Of a DNA stretch of 64,000 bases, positions 51,454 to 60,364 are shown one piece after another. The DNA comes from Terriglobia bacterium (GTDB taxonomy: Bacteria > Acidobacteriota > Terriglobia > Terriglobales > Acidobacteriaceae): positions 1 to 64,000 of the forward strand of contig JAIQGE010000001.1 of NCBI GenBank assembly GCA_020072815.1, read 5' to 3'. The notes under the pieces were generated by a model. That model searched no databases, had not been told where the DNA came from, and worked only from the letters and a program-made list of their open reading frames with translations. The stretch's first letter is position 1, and every line of letters starts with the position of its first letter. A program made the translations under genes and the position numbers.

Positions 51454-52836
51454 TTATCTGCCCACTCGTACGCCGCCTGCGCCGCCGCGCTGTTGTCCGC
51501 CGAGCGGCGCGGCCGTGGTCGTGCTGGCTTTCTGCGCGGACGCCGCCGAGCCGGTCACCAACTGGTCGCCCACATTCAGCGATCCCTTCATCACCTGCGC
51601 CACTTCCGTGGTGGTGTGGTCAGTGATGCCCAGCTTGATCTGCACCGGCTCAAGCTTGCCGCCTGCATTCAGCTTCCAAACCACCGCCGTCACTGCCGGC
51701 GCTTGCGGGGTTTGCTGCCCGGGCTGTCCGCCCTTGTTTCCGCCGCCGGAGCCGGTTCCGCGCCCGGTCTGGTTGGCCCCGCCTTTAGAATTGGCGATTC
51801 CCGCTTGCTGCAACGCAGCCGTGAGCTGGTCCGCGGTCATATCTGGCTTGTAGCGCAGAGCGCCGTTGGGGACCTTCTCCACGTCGGTCGCCGTGGCCAC
51901 GGGGACGTTCACGTAAGCCGTCATGCCCGGGAACAGCTTCAGCTGCGGGTTGTCGAAATCAACGATGGTCGTGTAGGTCACCACGTTCTGCACCGTCGTC
52001 GCATTCAACCGCACTGCGGAAACTTTTCCCCGGAACGTGTCCGTGGGGAAAGCGTCAACCTTGAAGTTGACTTGCTGTCCCGGCTGGATGGAGCCCACGT
52101 CACTCTCGTCCGTGCTCACGTAGACCTGCATCTTAGTCAGGTCCTGCGCGATGGTGAACAGAGTGGGCGCCGCCAGCGACGCAGCCACCGTCTGGCCCAC
52201 GTCCACGCTGCGGGCAATCACCGTGCCGTCAATCGGCGAACGGATGATGCTATGGTTCAAGTTGGTCTGCGCCACCGTGACCGCGGCCGATTTCTGCTGC
52301 ACCTGCGCCGCAGCCTGGTTTACCTGCGCTTTGCTCGCTGCAACGGACGCGTCCGCGCTCTGCCAGGTGGCCCGCGCGGTATCCAGTTGCTGCGTGGGCA
52401 CCACGCCTTCCGCAGCCAGCGTGGTGTATCGGTCAAAATCCAGCTTGGCTTGCGCCGCAGTCGCCTGGGCTTTCGCCAGGTTGGCTTTGGACACTCCAAG
52501 GTTCGCCTGCGAGTCCGCCAGGTCGGCCTTCGCCTGCAGCAACGCGCCGTTGAACAATGATGGATCAATCCTCGCCACTACCTGGTCCTTCGTCACATGG
52601 GAGTTAAAGTCCGCATACAAAGTCTGGATGGTGCCCGACACCTGGGAGCCCACCTGAACCGTGGTCACCGCGTTGATGGTTCCCGTGGCCTGGACCACGT
52701 TCTGCACGTCGCCCTTCTGCACCTTCTCAGTGAAGTATTGCGGCGTCTTAGGTTGTTCCAGCTTGAACGCCGCCAGCCCGGCGATGGCCGCCAGCAGCAC
52801 GCCAATGATCGTCCATTTGTTCTTCAGGTATTTCAT
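51454..52836 (-). CDS. MacA-like periplasmic adaptor (HlyD/RND membrane-fusion protein)
   Basis: An N-terminal anchor (IIGVLLAAIAGLAAFKL) is followed by the lipoyl half-motif VQVGSQVSGTIQTLYADFNS, a long helical hairpin with Ala/Gln heptads (about residues 95-195), and the second lipoyl half IIRSPIDGTVIARSVDVGQT. Beta-barrel and membrane-proximal domains complete it. A Gly/Gln/Asn-rich linker (about residues 355-385) is unusual. It connects the ABC permease to an outer-membrane channel; no TolC gene is in the window. GTP-binding or substrate cannot be told. Confidence 0.92.
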   Translation of the reverse strand: MKYLKNKWTIIGVLLAAIAGLAAFKLEQPKTPQYFTEKVQKGDVQNVVQATGTINAVTTVQVGSQVSGTIQTLYADFNSHVTKDQVVARIDPSLFNGALLQAKADLADSQANLGVSKANLAKAQATAAQAKLDFDRYTTLAAEGVVPTQQLDTARATWQSADASVAASKAQVNQAAAQVQQKSAAVTVAQTNLNHSIIRSPIDGTVIARSVDVGQTVAASLAAPTLFTIAQDLTKMQVYVSTDESDVGSIQPGQQVNFKVDAFPTDTFRGKVSAVRLNATTVQNVVTYTTIVDFDNPQLKLFPGMTAYVNVPVATATDVEKVPNGALRYKPDMTADQLTAALQQAGIANSKGGANQTGRGTGSGGGNKGGQPGQQTPQAPAVTAVVWKLNAGGKLEPVQIKLGITDHTTTEVAQVMKGSLNVGDQLVTGSAASAQKASTTTAAPLGGQQRGGAGGVRVGR

Positions 52837-52983
52837 CTTTGCCCCCGAGGTGCTTTTGCGCCTCTGTAGGGTTCAAACCCCGAGTTGGGAGGATTACGGT
52901 AAAGAGTGAACAGCGGAGGGTAAGGATTTGTTGAGCGGGAATGCTGAGAACAAACGAGTTGCGCCGCGCCGGTTACCGGGAAT

Positions 52984-53067
52984 TTACATGTTGGAAGTTG
53001 AACGCGGAATGTTCTTGAGAAAGGAAGCCAGCGGGGCTGGCGTGCCATGATCAAAGAGAATGAGCAT
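52984..53067 (-). pseudogene. Truncated DUF5615 PIN-like toxin (27 residues)
   Basis: The frame begins at an ATG sharing one base with the DUF433 stop (TGATG, 53065-53069). It reads MLILFDHGTPAPLASFLKNI and then PRSTSNM before TAA 52984-52986. This is the start of DUF5615 proteins (MxILFDxGTPAPLxxxL), which are normally about 110-120 residues and partner DUF433 antitoxins. The remainder is gone and neither other frame resumes the family pattern. Confidence 0.75.
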
Positions 53068-53300
53068 CAGCGGGCAGCGCCTGAGGCCTCAAGGCTGCGC
53101 GCGGCGAAATTGAGAACCTCCGTGACTTGTTCCCGTGTCACATCGAACCATTCGATGATGTCGTCAATGCTGGCTCCGGCTTCCAGGTTCTCAAACACCG
53201 TGGCCACGGGCATGCGCGTACCGCGGAAAACCCATGCACCGCTTACCTTGCCGGGAACGCTTTCCACTGCCGGACATTGAGACCAGTCGAGTGCCGCCAT
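53067..53300 (-). CDS. DUF433-family antitoxin-like protein
   Basis: From ATG 53300 (GGAG upstream) the 77-residue product carries WVFRGTRMPVATVFENLEAG and IIEWFDVTREQVTEVLNFAA, the DUF433 helix-turn-helix pattern. DUF433 proteins are antitoxins of DUF5615 nucleases; the toxin partner here is cut to 27 codons. It may persist as an orphan regulator. A further in-frame ATG at 53324 lacks a ribosome-binding site. Confidence 0.85.
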   Translation of the reverse strand: MAALDWSQCPAVESVPGKVSGAWVFRGTRMPVATVFENLEAGASIDDIIEWFDVTREQVTEVLNFAARSLEASGAAR

Positions 53301-53354
53301 AGGAAGTCTCCTGCAACAATTCATCTATCATTTTAGTTCGTTTTCTCTATGCCG

Positions 53355-53386
53355 ATAAAGAAAAAGGGGCGGCATCTCTGCCGCCC
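53355..53386 (-). terminator. Rho-independent terminator of the tricorn-like gene
   Basis: On the minus strand GGGCGGCA and TGCCGCCC form a perfect 8-bp stem with a GAGA loop, followed by CTTTTTCTTT. It lies about 25 bases after the gene end. Confidence 0.9.
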
Positions 53387-53411
53387 TCACTACTCGTTGC
53401 GAGGCGTGAAC

Positions 53412-56400
53412 CTACTTCTTCCCCGCCTTGATCTCTTCCTTCAACACCTCGACCGCTTTTTCCAACTGTGCGTCGCGGCCGGCCAGGAAGTCTTCCGGAG
53501 TGTTGTCCACGTCCACGTCCGGCGGGACGCCGTAGTTCTCCAGGTTGTAGCCTTTCACGTTCCACAAACCAGTTCCGGGCGTGCGGACAGAAGACCCGTC
53601 CAGCAAGCGATACGCGCCTGTCCCGATGACCGCTCCGTACGTGGTCTTGCCCACCACTTTGCCCAAGCCCAGCGTACGGAAGCCGTCGGGGAAAACTTCT
53701 GCGTCGCTGGTGGAGCGCTCATTCTCCATTACCACCATGGGGCCAAAGAACGCCGACTGCGGCCGCGTGATCGCGACCGAGTCGCGCTGCTTGGTGTACT
53801 GGTACTGGCGCTGGCTCAGGATCTCCAGCAGCTCCTGGTCAATGCCGCCGCCGGGGTTGAAGCGCTGATCGATGACCAGGGCTTTCTTCATGTGGTTTTC
53901 CACCAGGTCGCGTTCAAACTTGCGCAGCGATTCGGCGTTCATGGCGCGGATGTGCAGGTAGCCGATCTGGCCGCCGGAAAGCTTCTCCACCATGGCGCGG
54001 CGCTGTTCCACCCAGCGCTCGTATTGCAGCGTGGTGTACGCGCCCTGGTTCACCGGCTGCACCTTGACCAGGCGCGCGCCGGCGGCTTCCGGCTTGGAGT
54101 TCACGGAGAAGTGGATCTTCTGTCCGCGAACTGCCGTGAAGTACTTCCAGTAATTGTCGCCGGCTTTGAGTTCGTGGCCGTCAATGGCCAGAATGTATTC
54201 GCCCACGCTGAGGTTGACGAAGTCTTTGTCCGCCGGGCCGTCCTTATATATGTAGCTGATCTTGTAATAGCCCGACGCGTCCGGCTCCATCTCAAAGCCG
54301 GGATAGCGCGTCTGCACCATGTGGTCGCGCTCTTCCGGGCTGGGTGTGGCGCTGATCCCGGTATGCGACGCGTTCAACTCCCCGATCATCTGGCTGACCA
54401 CGTTGTGCATCTCTTCCTGGTCGGCGACGTAGTCCATCATGGGCTCATAGATTTCCCGGGCTTTGGCCCAGTCCGCGCCGTGCATTTCCGGATCGTAGAA
54501 GCGGTGCTTCATCACCCGCCAGCTTTCATTGAAGACCTGCTTCCATTCCTGATGATGGTCCACTTCAACGTGCGCGGTAAAGTTCACGCGGCGGCGCTCA
54601 AAGCTGCGCCCTGCGGCGGGGGCCGCGCCGGCGCGAGCTGCTGCACCCGGCGCTGCGGCGGGACCAAGGTCAACGTGATACAGTCCTTCGCCTTCCATAA
54701 AGAAGATGGCGCGACCGTCTTTGGAGAACTTGATGGAGTTGATCTGGCGTCCGCCAAACCCTCCGCCGCCTTCTTCGCCTTCCGGCGCGCGCGATGCCGT
54801 GGTTACCACGGTGGGCTGTGTTGCGTCTTCGGCAATGGTGTACAACGTGGACACGGGACGCCCATCCTGGTCGGCGATGGCCACAAACGCGTAGGTGCGG
54901 CTATCGGGCGAGACCGTCACGGTGGTCACGTTGTCGCTCAGCCGTGTGATTTGCCGCGAGCGGCGGTTGATGCCGTCAAAATCAATCTTCACGTCCGGTT
55001 TGGGAGCTTCGCCGCGCCCCGGCCCCTCGCGCGGGCGGATTTGCCGCTCGGCGGCCTGGGCTTGCTCTTCATCGTCCACGCCGCGGTCGGCGGGGTTCTT
55101 TTCTTCTTTGGTCAAGGCAACGGCGTGCACCTGGACCATGGTTCGCCGTTGCACCGCGCTGCCGGCTTGCGCCAGCCCGGCAAGAAACAACAAGTGTTTG
55201 CCGTCCGGCGTCCACGCGGGAGAGGTTTCAGCAAAGAGCAGTTCGTCGCTGCCTACGTGCTTTTCCGCGCCGCCGGTGGAAGGAACAATGTAAACGTGCG
55301 GCCGCAGATCGTGGTCCAATTTGGAGAAGGCCACCCATTTGCCGTCAGGCGACCAGCGCGCGCCCTGTATGTTGCCAGCTTCGCCGCTGGCGATGACCGT
55401 TCCCTTGCCCGTCTCAAAGTCATAGCGATAGAGCTTGTGGTCAGATGCCGCATACAGTAGCGACTTCGAATCCGGCGCCCACTGGATAGCATATTTCTCA
55501 CTTTCACTTTCCGTAAGCTTCTTGAGTCCTGTGCCGTCTTCATGCGCGATCCAGATTTCGTCGCGCCCGGATTTGTCCGAGACAAAGGCGATCAACTTGC
55601 CGTCCGGCGACCAAGCCGGATCGCCTTCGCGCGAGAACGACTGCGTCACCCGCTGCACGTCGCCGCGGTCGGTGGCGATGGAGAAAATCTCGCCGTGGAC
55701 GGTGATCGCAGCGCGCTTGGTGCTGGGCGAAAGATCATAGCTGTCGGCATCATTGCGGATGGTCAGCGTCTCCACCGCGTTCTCCTTGTCGTCAGAGGCG
55801 ATGCTGACTTTGATCGGCGACGACTTGCCCGACTTCACATCCAGCTTCCACACGCCGAAATCCTGCTCGTACACGATGGTCTTGCCGTCGCCGGAAATGG
55901 ACGGAAAGAACACGCGGCCGCCCGAGTGATGCGTCACTTGCTCGGCATGGCCGCCTTTGGCGGGAATCTTCCAGATGTTGTTGGCGCTCTTCATCACTTC
56001 GCGGCTGCCCGGCTTGGCTTTGCTCTCATCGGCCATGCGGTCGGAGACAAAGTAGATGTTGCCGTCGGCCGCATACAGGGGCCAGAAATAATTGCCTTTG
56101 AAGTCGCCGTCAGTGAGGTGCGTGAATTTTTTGTTCTTCACGTCCATCAGCCACAGGTCGGCGGCGTAACTGCCGCGATAGTGCTGCCGCCACCAAACCA
56201 TGGGATGACGGTTGAACGCCAGCATGCTGCCGTCCTGCGAGTAGCTGCCCCAGTACCCCCAGTCGGTGGGGACGGCGCGCTCCAGGCCGCCGTCAATCGC
56301 TACTTCATACAAGTTGGGAATGCCGGGATACATGAGCCCGCGCGCGGATTGAAACAGGACGCGCTTGCTGTCCGGCGACCAGCTGACCACGATGTCTGCG

Positions 56401-56711
56401 GCGGAATGAAATGTCAACTGCTTGGCCGCGCCGCCTTCCGCAGGGATCAGAAACACGTCGTAGTTGCCATAACGGTTCGAGGAAAAAGCAATCCACTTGC
56501 CGTCAGGCGAGAAGCGGGGATAGATGTCCCGCGCCTTGTGCACGGTCAATCGCTGCGGGTTGCTGCCGTCTTCGCTGGCGACCCAAATGTCACCCAGGTA
56601 ACTGAAAGCGACTTTCCCGTTGTGATAACTGGGATGGCGCAACAGCTTGGCTTCGCCCGCGAAAGACCACGTGGCACACAGGAGCATCAACGACAGGACA
56701 AGCTTCTTCAT
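53412..56711 (-). CDS. Tricorn-like S41 protease, exported
   Basis: The start is ATG 56711 (MKKLVLSLMLLCATWSFAGE, GGAGGG upstream), giving a signal peptide. Two TolB/tricorn-type propeller regions (about residues 20-340 and 345-680; motifs FSPDGKWIAFSS and WSPDGKLIAFVSD) precede the tricorn C1 domain, a PDZ domain (about 830-910) and the S41 catalytic domain with VIDQRFNPGGGIDQE and ENERSTSDAEVF (nucleophile Ser). The length is 1,099 residues. It probably degrades peptides or proteins in the periplasm. A Pro/Arg/Ala-rich linker near residues 540-580 is unusual. Confidence 0.92.
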   Translation of the reverse strand: MKKLVLSLMLLCATWSFAGEAKLLRHPSYHNGKVAFSYLGDIWVASEDGSNPQRLTVHKARDIYPRFSPDGKWIAFSSNRYGNYDVFLIPAEGGAAKQLTFHSAADIVVSWSPDSKRVLFQSARGLMYPGIPNLYEVAIDGGLERAVPTDWGYWGSYSQDGSMLAFNRHPMVWWRQHYRGSYAADLWLMDVKNKKFTHLTDGDFKGNYFWPLYAADGNIYFVSDRMADESKAKPGSREVMKSANNIWKIPAKGGHAEQVTHHSGGRVFFPSISGDGKTIVYEQDFGVWKLDVKSGKSSPIKVSIASDDKENAVETLTIRNDADSYDLSPSTKRAAITVHGEIFSIATDRGDVQRVTQSFSREGDPAWSPDGKLIAFVSDKSGRDEIWIAHEDGTGLKKLTESESEKYAIQWAPDSKSLLYAASDHKLYRYDFETGKGTVIASGEAGNIQGARWSPDGKWVAFSKLDHDLRPHVYIVPSTGGAEKHVGSDELLFAETSPAWTPDGKHLLFLAGLAQAGSAVQRRTMVQVHAVALTKEEKNPADRGVDDEEQAQAAERQIRPREGPGRGEAPKPDVKIDFDGINRRSRQITRLSDNVTTVTVSPDSRTYAFVAIADQDGRPVSTLYTIAEDATQPTVVTTASRAPEGEEGGGGFGGRQINSIKFSKDGRAIFFMEGEGLYHVDLGPAAAPGAAARAGAAPAAGRSFERRRVNFTAHVEVDHHQEWKQVFNESWRVMKHRFYDPEMHGADWAKAREIYEPMMDYVADQEEMHNVVSQMIGELNASHTGISATPSPEERDHMVQTRYPGFEMEPDASGYYKISYIYKDGPADKDFVNLSVGEYILAIDGHELKAGDNYWKYFTAVRGQKIHFSVNSKPEAAGARLVKVQPVNQGAYTTLQYERWVEQRRAMVEKLSGGQIGYLHIRAMNAESLRKFERDLVENHMKKALVIDQRFNPGGGIDQELLEILSQRQYQYTKQRDSVAITRPQSAFFGPMVVMENERSTSDAEVFPDGFRTLGLGKVVGKTTYGAVIGTGAYRLLDGSSVRTPGTGLWNVKGYNLENYGVPPDVDVDNTPEDFLAGRDAQLEKAVEVLKEEIKAGKK

Positions 56712-56914
56712 GGCAACCCTCCAGATCAGGAAACAGATAAAGATGACGGGCACAACGTGACCGAGAATATGAAAGGTAGGAAATTCCCGCAGCCCCCAAG
56801 CGGTGGAAGTATACGCAGACTCCCCGCTTCAGGCCAGTATTTTTACATTTCTTTACCGGGTTGGCGGCTGCCACAACTGCACACGGAACGCGTGACTTCG
56901 CCGCGGAATTGGCC

Positions 56915-56943
56915 TTGCAACCGCGATGATTGTTCGCTATAGT
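56915..56943 (+). promoter_or_regulatory. Sigma-70-type promoter of the leader RNA
   Basis: TTGCAA (56915-56920) and TATAGT (56938-56943) are 17 nt apart. A transcript would start near 56950, about 180 nt before the next start codon. Confidence 0.7.
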
Positions 56944-56949
56944 CGGCCC

Positions 56950-57098
56950 ATCGTGATTACTTCCGGTATCCGTGCGTTGCATCTTTTGTCCCCCTCGCCC
57001 GTGTGCCGGGTGTGCGGAACGGGGCAGGCGCGGGCTGGAGTGATCATTTTTCGGGCAAAAGCAAACATATCCCCCGCTGCCCACGCAGCGGGTTTTTT
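56950..57098 (+). ncRNA. Candidate small RNA or attenuating leader ending in a terminator
   Basis: The sequence between the promoter (56915-56943) and a perfect terminator (stem CCCGCTGC with GCAGCGGG, then TTTTTTG; 57073-57098) is about 150 nt and codes for nothing I can support. GC-rich internal hairpins are possible, for example CCCGTGTGCCGGG. The terminator is 31 nt before the ATG at 57129, so the RNA is either an independent sRNA or a leader that controls the downstream gene and perhaps proBA. I cannot match it to a known riboswitch. Confidence 0.5.
57073..57098 (+). terminator. Intrinsic terminator inside the leader
   Basis: An 8-bp perfect stem (CCCGCTGC with GCAGCGGG, loop CCAC) is followed by TTTTTTG. 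It lies upstream of a gene on the same strand, which is the arrangement of an attenuator. Confidence 0.85.
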
Positions 57099-57128
57099 GT
57101 TGAGACGTGCCAGGAACCGGAACACCCT

Positions 57129-57761
57129 ATGTCGTTCATCGCTTACTCGCGACTCTGCTGCGTCATTGCAGCCTCGTTCGTCTGTTTGTCGAGTGCGGCG
57201 CCAGTGGGATCCGATGTAGTCCAGTTCTTTAGGACCACCGAGAAGATCGAATCCTTATCTCCGAATAGCAAAGCCAAAATCGTACTTTTGCCTCCAGTTA
57301 GCGAAAATGCTGACCCCACGCTAGAGGCTCAAGTGCGGAATGAGAAGCTGCTATTGGGAAGTCTCCAACGCTCGGCATACTTATCGTGGCGTCCAGATAG
57401 CCGTGTAGCGGTTCTTTGGGACTTGACTTACTCGAACCATTATTTTGTTCGTCTGCTCCAGGTTGATCCAAAGCTTTCTGAAATCAAAGGATTTGACGAA
57501 TTAATTCGACAAAGAGCGCTCAAGGAGTTTCGTGTTAAAGAAGTGATTCATTATTGGCCCCACGTCCAGGGCTGGATCGGACAGAGAGACCTGCTGGTGA
57601 TCGTATGCGCTGACGGCGCTCCCACGAACACCCCAGTTAACACAAAACTCGTGGGATTTGAACGCGGCTACCTAATTGACACCGACAAACGCTCGATTAA
57701 GTCTGAGCTTAATCCTTCAGATCTGAGAAAGCTCACCGGACCTTTTGAGTGTGGTGAATAA
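57129..57761 (+). CDS. Exported protein of unknown function
   Basis: From ATG 57129 a signal peptide (LCCVIAASFVCLSSAAPVGS) leads a 190-residue mature protein with no recognised family, for example QRSAYLSWRPDSRVAVLWDL and VIHYWPHVQGWIGQRDLLVI. The gene is AT-richer than its neighbours. It ends 3 bases before the proB start, so read-through from this transcript would reach proBA. A longer frame from 57003 overlaps the terminator and is rejected. Confidence 0.65.
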   Translation: MSFIAYSRLCCVIAASFVCLSSAAPVGSDVVQFFRTTEKIESLSPNSKAKIVLLPPVSENADPTLEAQVRNEKLLLGSLQRSAYLSWRPDSRVAVLWDLTYSNHYFVRLLQVDPKLSEIKGFDELIRQRALKEFRVKEVIHYWPHVQGWIGQRDLLVIVCADGAPTNTPVNTKLVGFERGYLIDTDKRSIKSELNPSDLRKLTGPFECGE

Positions 57762-57764
57762 GGA

Positions 57765-58934
57765 ATGCCCATGCGCCCCAAGCCGGACCCTGGTGACGCC
57801 AGCGACCACCGTTCGCTGCTGGTGAAGGCGCGCCGCGTGGTGGTGAAGCTGGGCACCGGTGTGGTGTGCACCGCGGAGCACGAATTTGACCACCATCACG
57901 TTGCCGCCCTGGCCAACGGCATTGCGGCCCTGGTGCGCGACGGCCGCCAGGTTGTGCTGGTCAGCTCCGGCGCCATCACACTGGGCGCGGCGGAACTTGG
58001 AATCCACCGCAGCCGCCTGCGCGACGCCAGCGTCAACCGCGCTTGCGCCGCCGTGGGCCAGTGCAAGCTGATGGAAGCCTACGCCGAAGTGTTTCATCCA
58101 CATGGGCTCAAACTCGCGCAGGTCCTGGTCACCGAAGATGACTTCACGGACCTGAACCGTTATCTCATCCTCCGCCAGACGTTTGAAAAGCTGCTCAAGC
58201 TGGGCGCGATCCCCATCGTCAACGAAAACGACACGGTCACCAATATCTATACCGAGCAGGCGCCGGTATTTCGCGACAACGATCGCCTGGCGGCCCTGGT
58301 GCTGAGCAAGCTGGACGCGCAAGCCCTGGTCCTGCTCTCCAACGTTGACGGCCTGTTGCGCGTGGTTGACGGCGCGCCTGATCCCGGCGACGTAGTATCG
58401 GTGGTCACGGAAGTCACGGAGGCGGTCCGCGAATCCGCCAGCGGAAAGTCCGCCACCGGGCGCGGCGGCATGACCGCCAAGCTCGATGCGGCGGAAATCG
58501 CCATGCAAGCCGGAGGACTGGTGGTGATCGCCAACGGCCGGGCCCCGCGCATCCTCGAACGCGTCTTCGCCGGGGAAAATGCCGGCACGCTTTTCCTCCC
58601 GGGCGCGCAACGCCTGGCCGGCAAGCGACGCTGGCTGGCTTTTGCCAGCAGCGTCCGCGGGCAAGTCACCATCAACGCCAACGCCTGCAAAGCGCTGCTC
58701 AACGGACACGCCAGCCTGCTGCTCTCCGGGGTCATCGCCTGCAAAGGCGCGTTCTCTTCAGGACAGGTCATCGCCGTGGTGGACACCGACGGCTCTGCCA
58801 TCGGGCGGGGCATTGCCGAGTGCGGCAGCCATGAAATTTCAGACTCGCTTTCCTCCGGGACAGCAGCCAAAGGCGTTCTGGTGCGCCGGGAAAATTTCCT
58901 GATATTCTCAGACCAGCGACAATCGCATGCCTGA
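57765..58934 (+). CDS. proB: Glutamate 5-kinase
   Basis: This is the first step of proline synthesis. The amino-acid-kinase domain shows VVVKLGTGVVC, VSSGAITLGAAELG, NENDTVTN and GRGGMTAKLDAAEIAMQAG. A C-terminal PUA domain (about residues 285-375) with GVIACKGAFSSGQVIAVVDT completes it. The length is 389 residues (E. coli 367). It overlaps proA by 8 bases. The start may be ATG 57765 or 57771. Confidence 0.96.
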   Translation: MPMRPKPDPGDASDHRSLLVKARRVVVKLGTGVVCTAEHEFDHHHVAALANGIAALVRDGRQVVLVSSGAITLGAAELGIHRSRLRDASVNRACAAVGQCKLMEAYAEVFHPHGLKLAQVLVTEDDFTDLNRYLILRQTFEKLLKLGAIPIVNENDTVTNIYTEQAPVFRDNDRLAALVLSKLDAQALVLLSNVDGLLRVVDGAPDPGDVVSVVTEVTEAVRESASGKSATGRGGMTAKLDAAEIAMQAGGLVVIANGRAPRILERVFAGENAGTLFLPGAQRLAGKRRWLAFASSVRGQVTINANACKALLNGHASLLLSGVIACKGAFSSGQVIAVVDTDGSAIGRGIAECGSHEISDSLSSGTAAKGVLVRRENFLIFSDQRQSHA

Positions 58935-60249
58935 ATCCATTCCCAAGCAACCGGCCAAAGACCTGCACGCCCATGTACATGCCACGCGCCGCGCTGCCCG
59001 CGCGCTGGCCCGCCTCTCCGGCTCCGAACGGAACAGCATTCTGTTGCGGGCGGCGGATTTTATTACCGCGCGCTCGGCGGAAATCCTGGCAGCCAACCTC
59101 AGAGACTGTGAGGCGTTCGCGGCCTCCGGCGACGTTTCGCAGGCCCTGGCCAAGCGCCTGAAAACCAGTGAAGGCGGCGTGAAGGAGATGGCCAGGCGCG
59201 TCCGCGACGTGGCCGCCCTGGATGATCCGCTGGGCAGCGTGCTTGCGACCACCGAACTCGACGAAGGACTCATCCTGCAAAAAGCGCCGTGCCCGCTGGG
59301 CGTGATTGCCGTAATCTTTGAGTCCCGCCCGGACGTGATTCCGCAAGTGGCGTCGCTGGCCATTAAGACCGGCAACGGCCTGGTGCTGAAAGGCGGCGTG
59401 GAAGCCAAACTCACCAACCGCGTCCTGGCCGCCATCTGGCGCGACGCGCTGGCTGCACAGAGCCCGGCGTTGCCCGGCGCCCTCTGTCTCCTGGAAGACC
59501 GCGCCGAGATCATGCAGGTGCTGGAAATGGAACGCGAGATTGACCTGGTGGTCCCGCGCGGGTCCACCGAATTCGTAAACTTCGTCTTTCAGCACAGCCG
59601 GATTCCGGTGCTGGGGCACGGCAGCGGCATCTGCCACATTTATGTAGATCGCGCCGCCGATCTCAGCAAGGCCACCAGCGTCATCCTCGACTCCAAAACG
59701 CAATACCCTGCGGCCTGCAATTCCGCGGAGAAAGTTCTGGTGCATGAGGACGTTGCCCGCCGCTTCCTCCCCGTTCTGGTCACGGCCTTGCAATCCGCCG
59801 GGGTGGAAGTACGCGGTTGCACGCGGACGGAGCAGATGTGCGCGGACCTGAAGATTGTTCCTGCCACCACGGAAGACTGGCACGCCGAATACAGTGATTT
59901 AAAGATTGCCATCAAGGTGGTCCGCAATTTGAACGAAGCCATTGAGCACATCAATGAATTCGGCTCGCGCCACACCGACTGCATTCTCACCGAAGACAAC
60001 GCCGCCGCGGAACAGTTCCTGGACGAAGTGGACGCCGCCAGCGTTTTTCAAAACGCTTCCACCCGCTTTGCCGACGGCTTTCGTTACGGCCTGGGCGCGG
60101 AAATCGGCATCAGCAACAGCAAGCTGCACGCGCGCGGCCCGGTGGGCATGGAAGGCCTGCTGACCTACAAGTACCGGCTGCGTGGCCGCGGGCAGGTAGT
60201 TTCAAGCTATGCCGAAGGCAAGCGCAGCTTTACCCACAAAAAGCTGTAG
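58927..60249 (+). CDS. proA: Gamma-glutamyl phosphate reductase
   Basis: This is the second step of proline synthesis. Diagnostic sequence includes LQKAPCPLGVIAVIFESRPD, IPVLGHGSGICHIYVD, the catalytic Cys in QYPAACNSAEKVLVH, and TRFADGFRYGLGAEIGIS followed by HARGPVGMEGLLTYKY. The 440-residue length is slightly above the usual 420. It is translationally coupled to proB by the ATGCCTGA overlap. Confidence 0.97.
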   Translation: MPESIPKQPAKDLHAHVHATRRAARALARLSGSERNSILLRAADFITARSAEILAANLRDCEAFAASGDVSQALAKRLKTSEGGVKEMARRVRDVAALDDPLGSVLATTELDEGLILQKAPCPLGVIAVIFESRPDVIPQVASLAIKTGNGLVLKGGVEAKLTNRVLAAIWRDALAAQSPALPGALCLLEDRAEIMQVLEMEREIDLVVPRGSTEFVNFVFQHSRIPVLGHGSGICHIYVDRAADLSKATSVILDSKTQYPAACNSAEKVLVHEDVARRFLPVLVTALQSAGVEVRGCTRTEQMCADLKIVPATTEDWHAEYSDLKIAIKVVRNLNEAIEHINEFGSRHTDCILTEDNAAAEQFLDEVDAASVFQNASTRFADGFRYGLGAEIGISNSKLHARGPVGMEGLLTYKYRLRGRGQVVSSYAEGKRSFTHKKL

Positions 60250-60364
60250 CCGCCCCGGGAAGGTTATCTAGTACGAGTTACGTTTACGGAACCTGCCTGC
60301 ATTGTTCGCAGTCCATCCTTGACCCCGCCCACTCGATACAGAGACACTTATACAAGAGACAGCC

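Noticed and set aside
50398-52560. Plus-strand 720-codon open frame
   Set aside because: It is antisense to the MacA and ATPase genes and begins inside intergenic repeats.
53349-55460. Plus-strand 703-codon open frame
   Set aside because: It is antisense to the tricorn-like protease and has shadow composition.
60336-60363. Similarity of ACAAGAGACAG to a Tn5 mosaic end or sequencing adapter
   Set aside because: Only about nine bases match in a row and the rest needs an insertion and several mismatches; the flanking sequence is ordinary.
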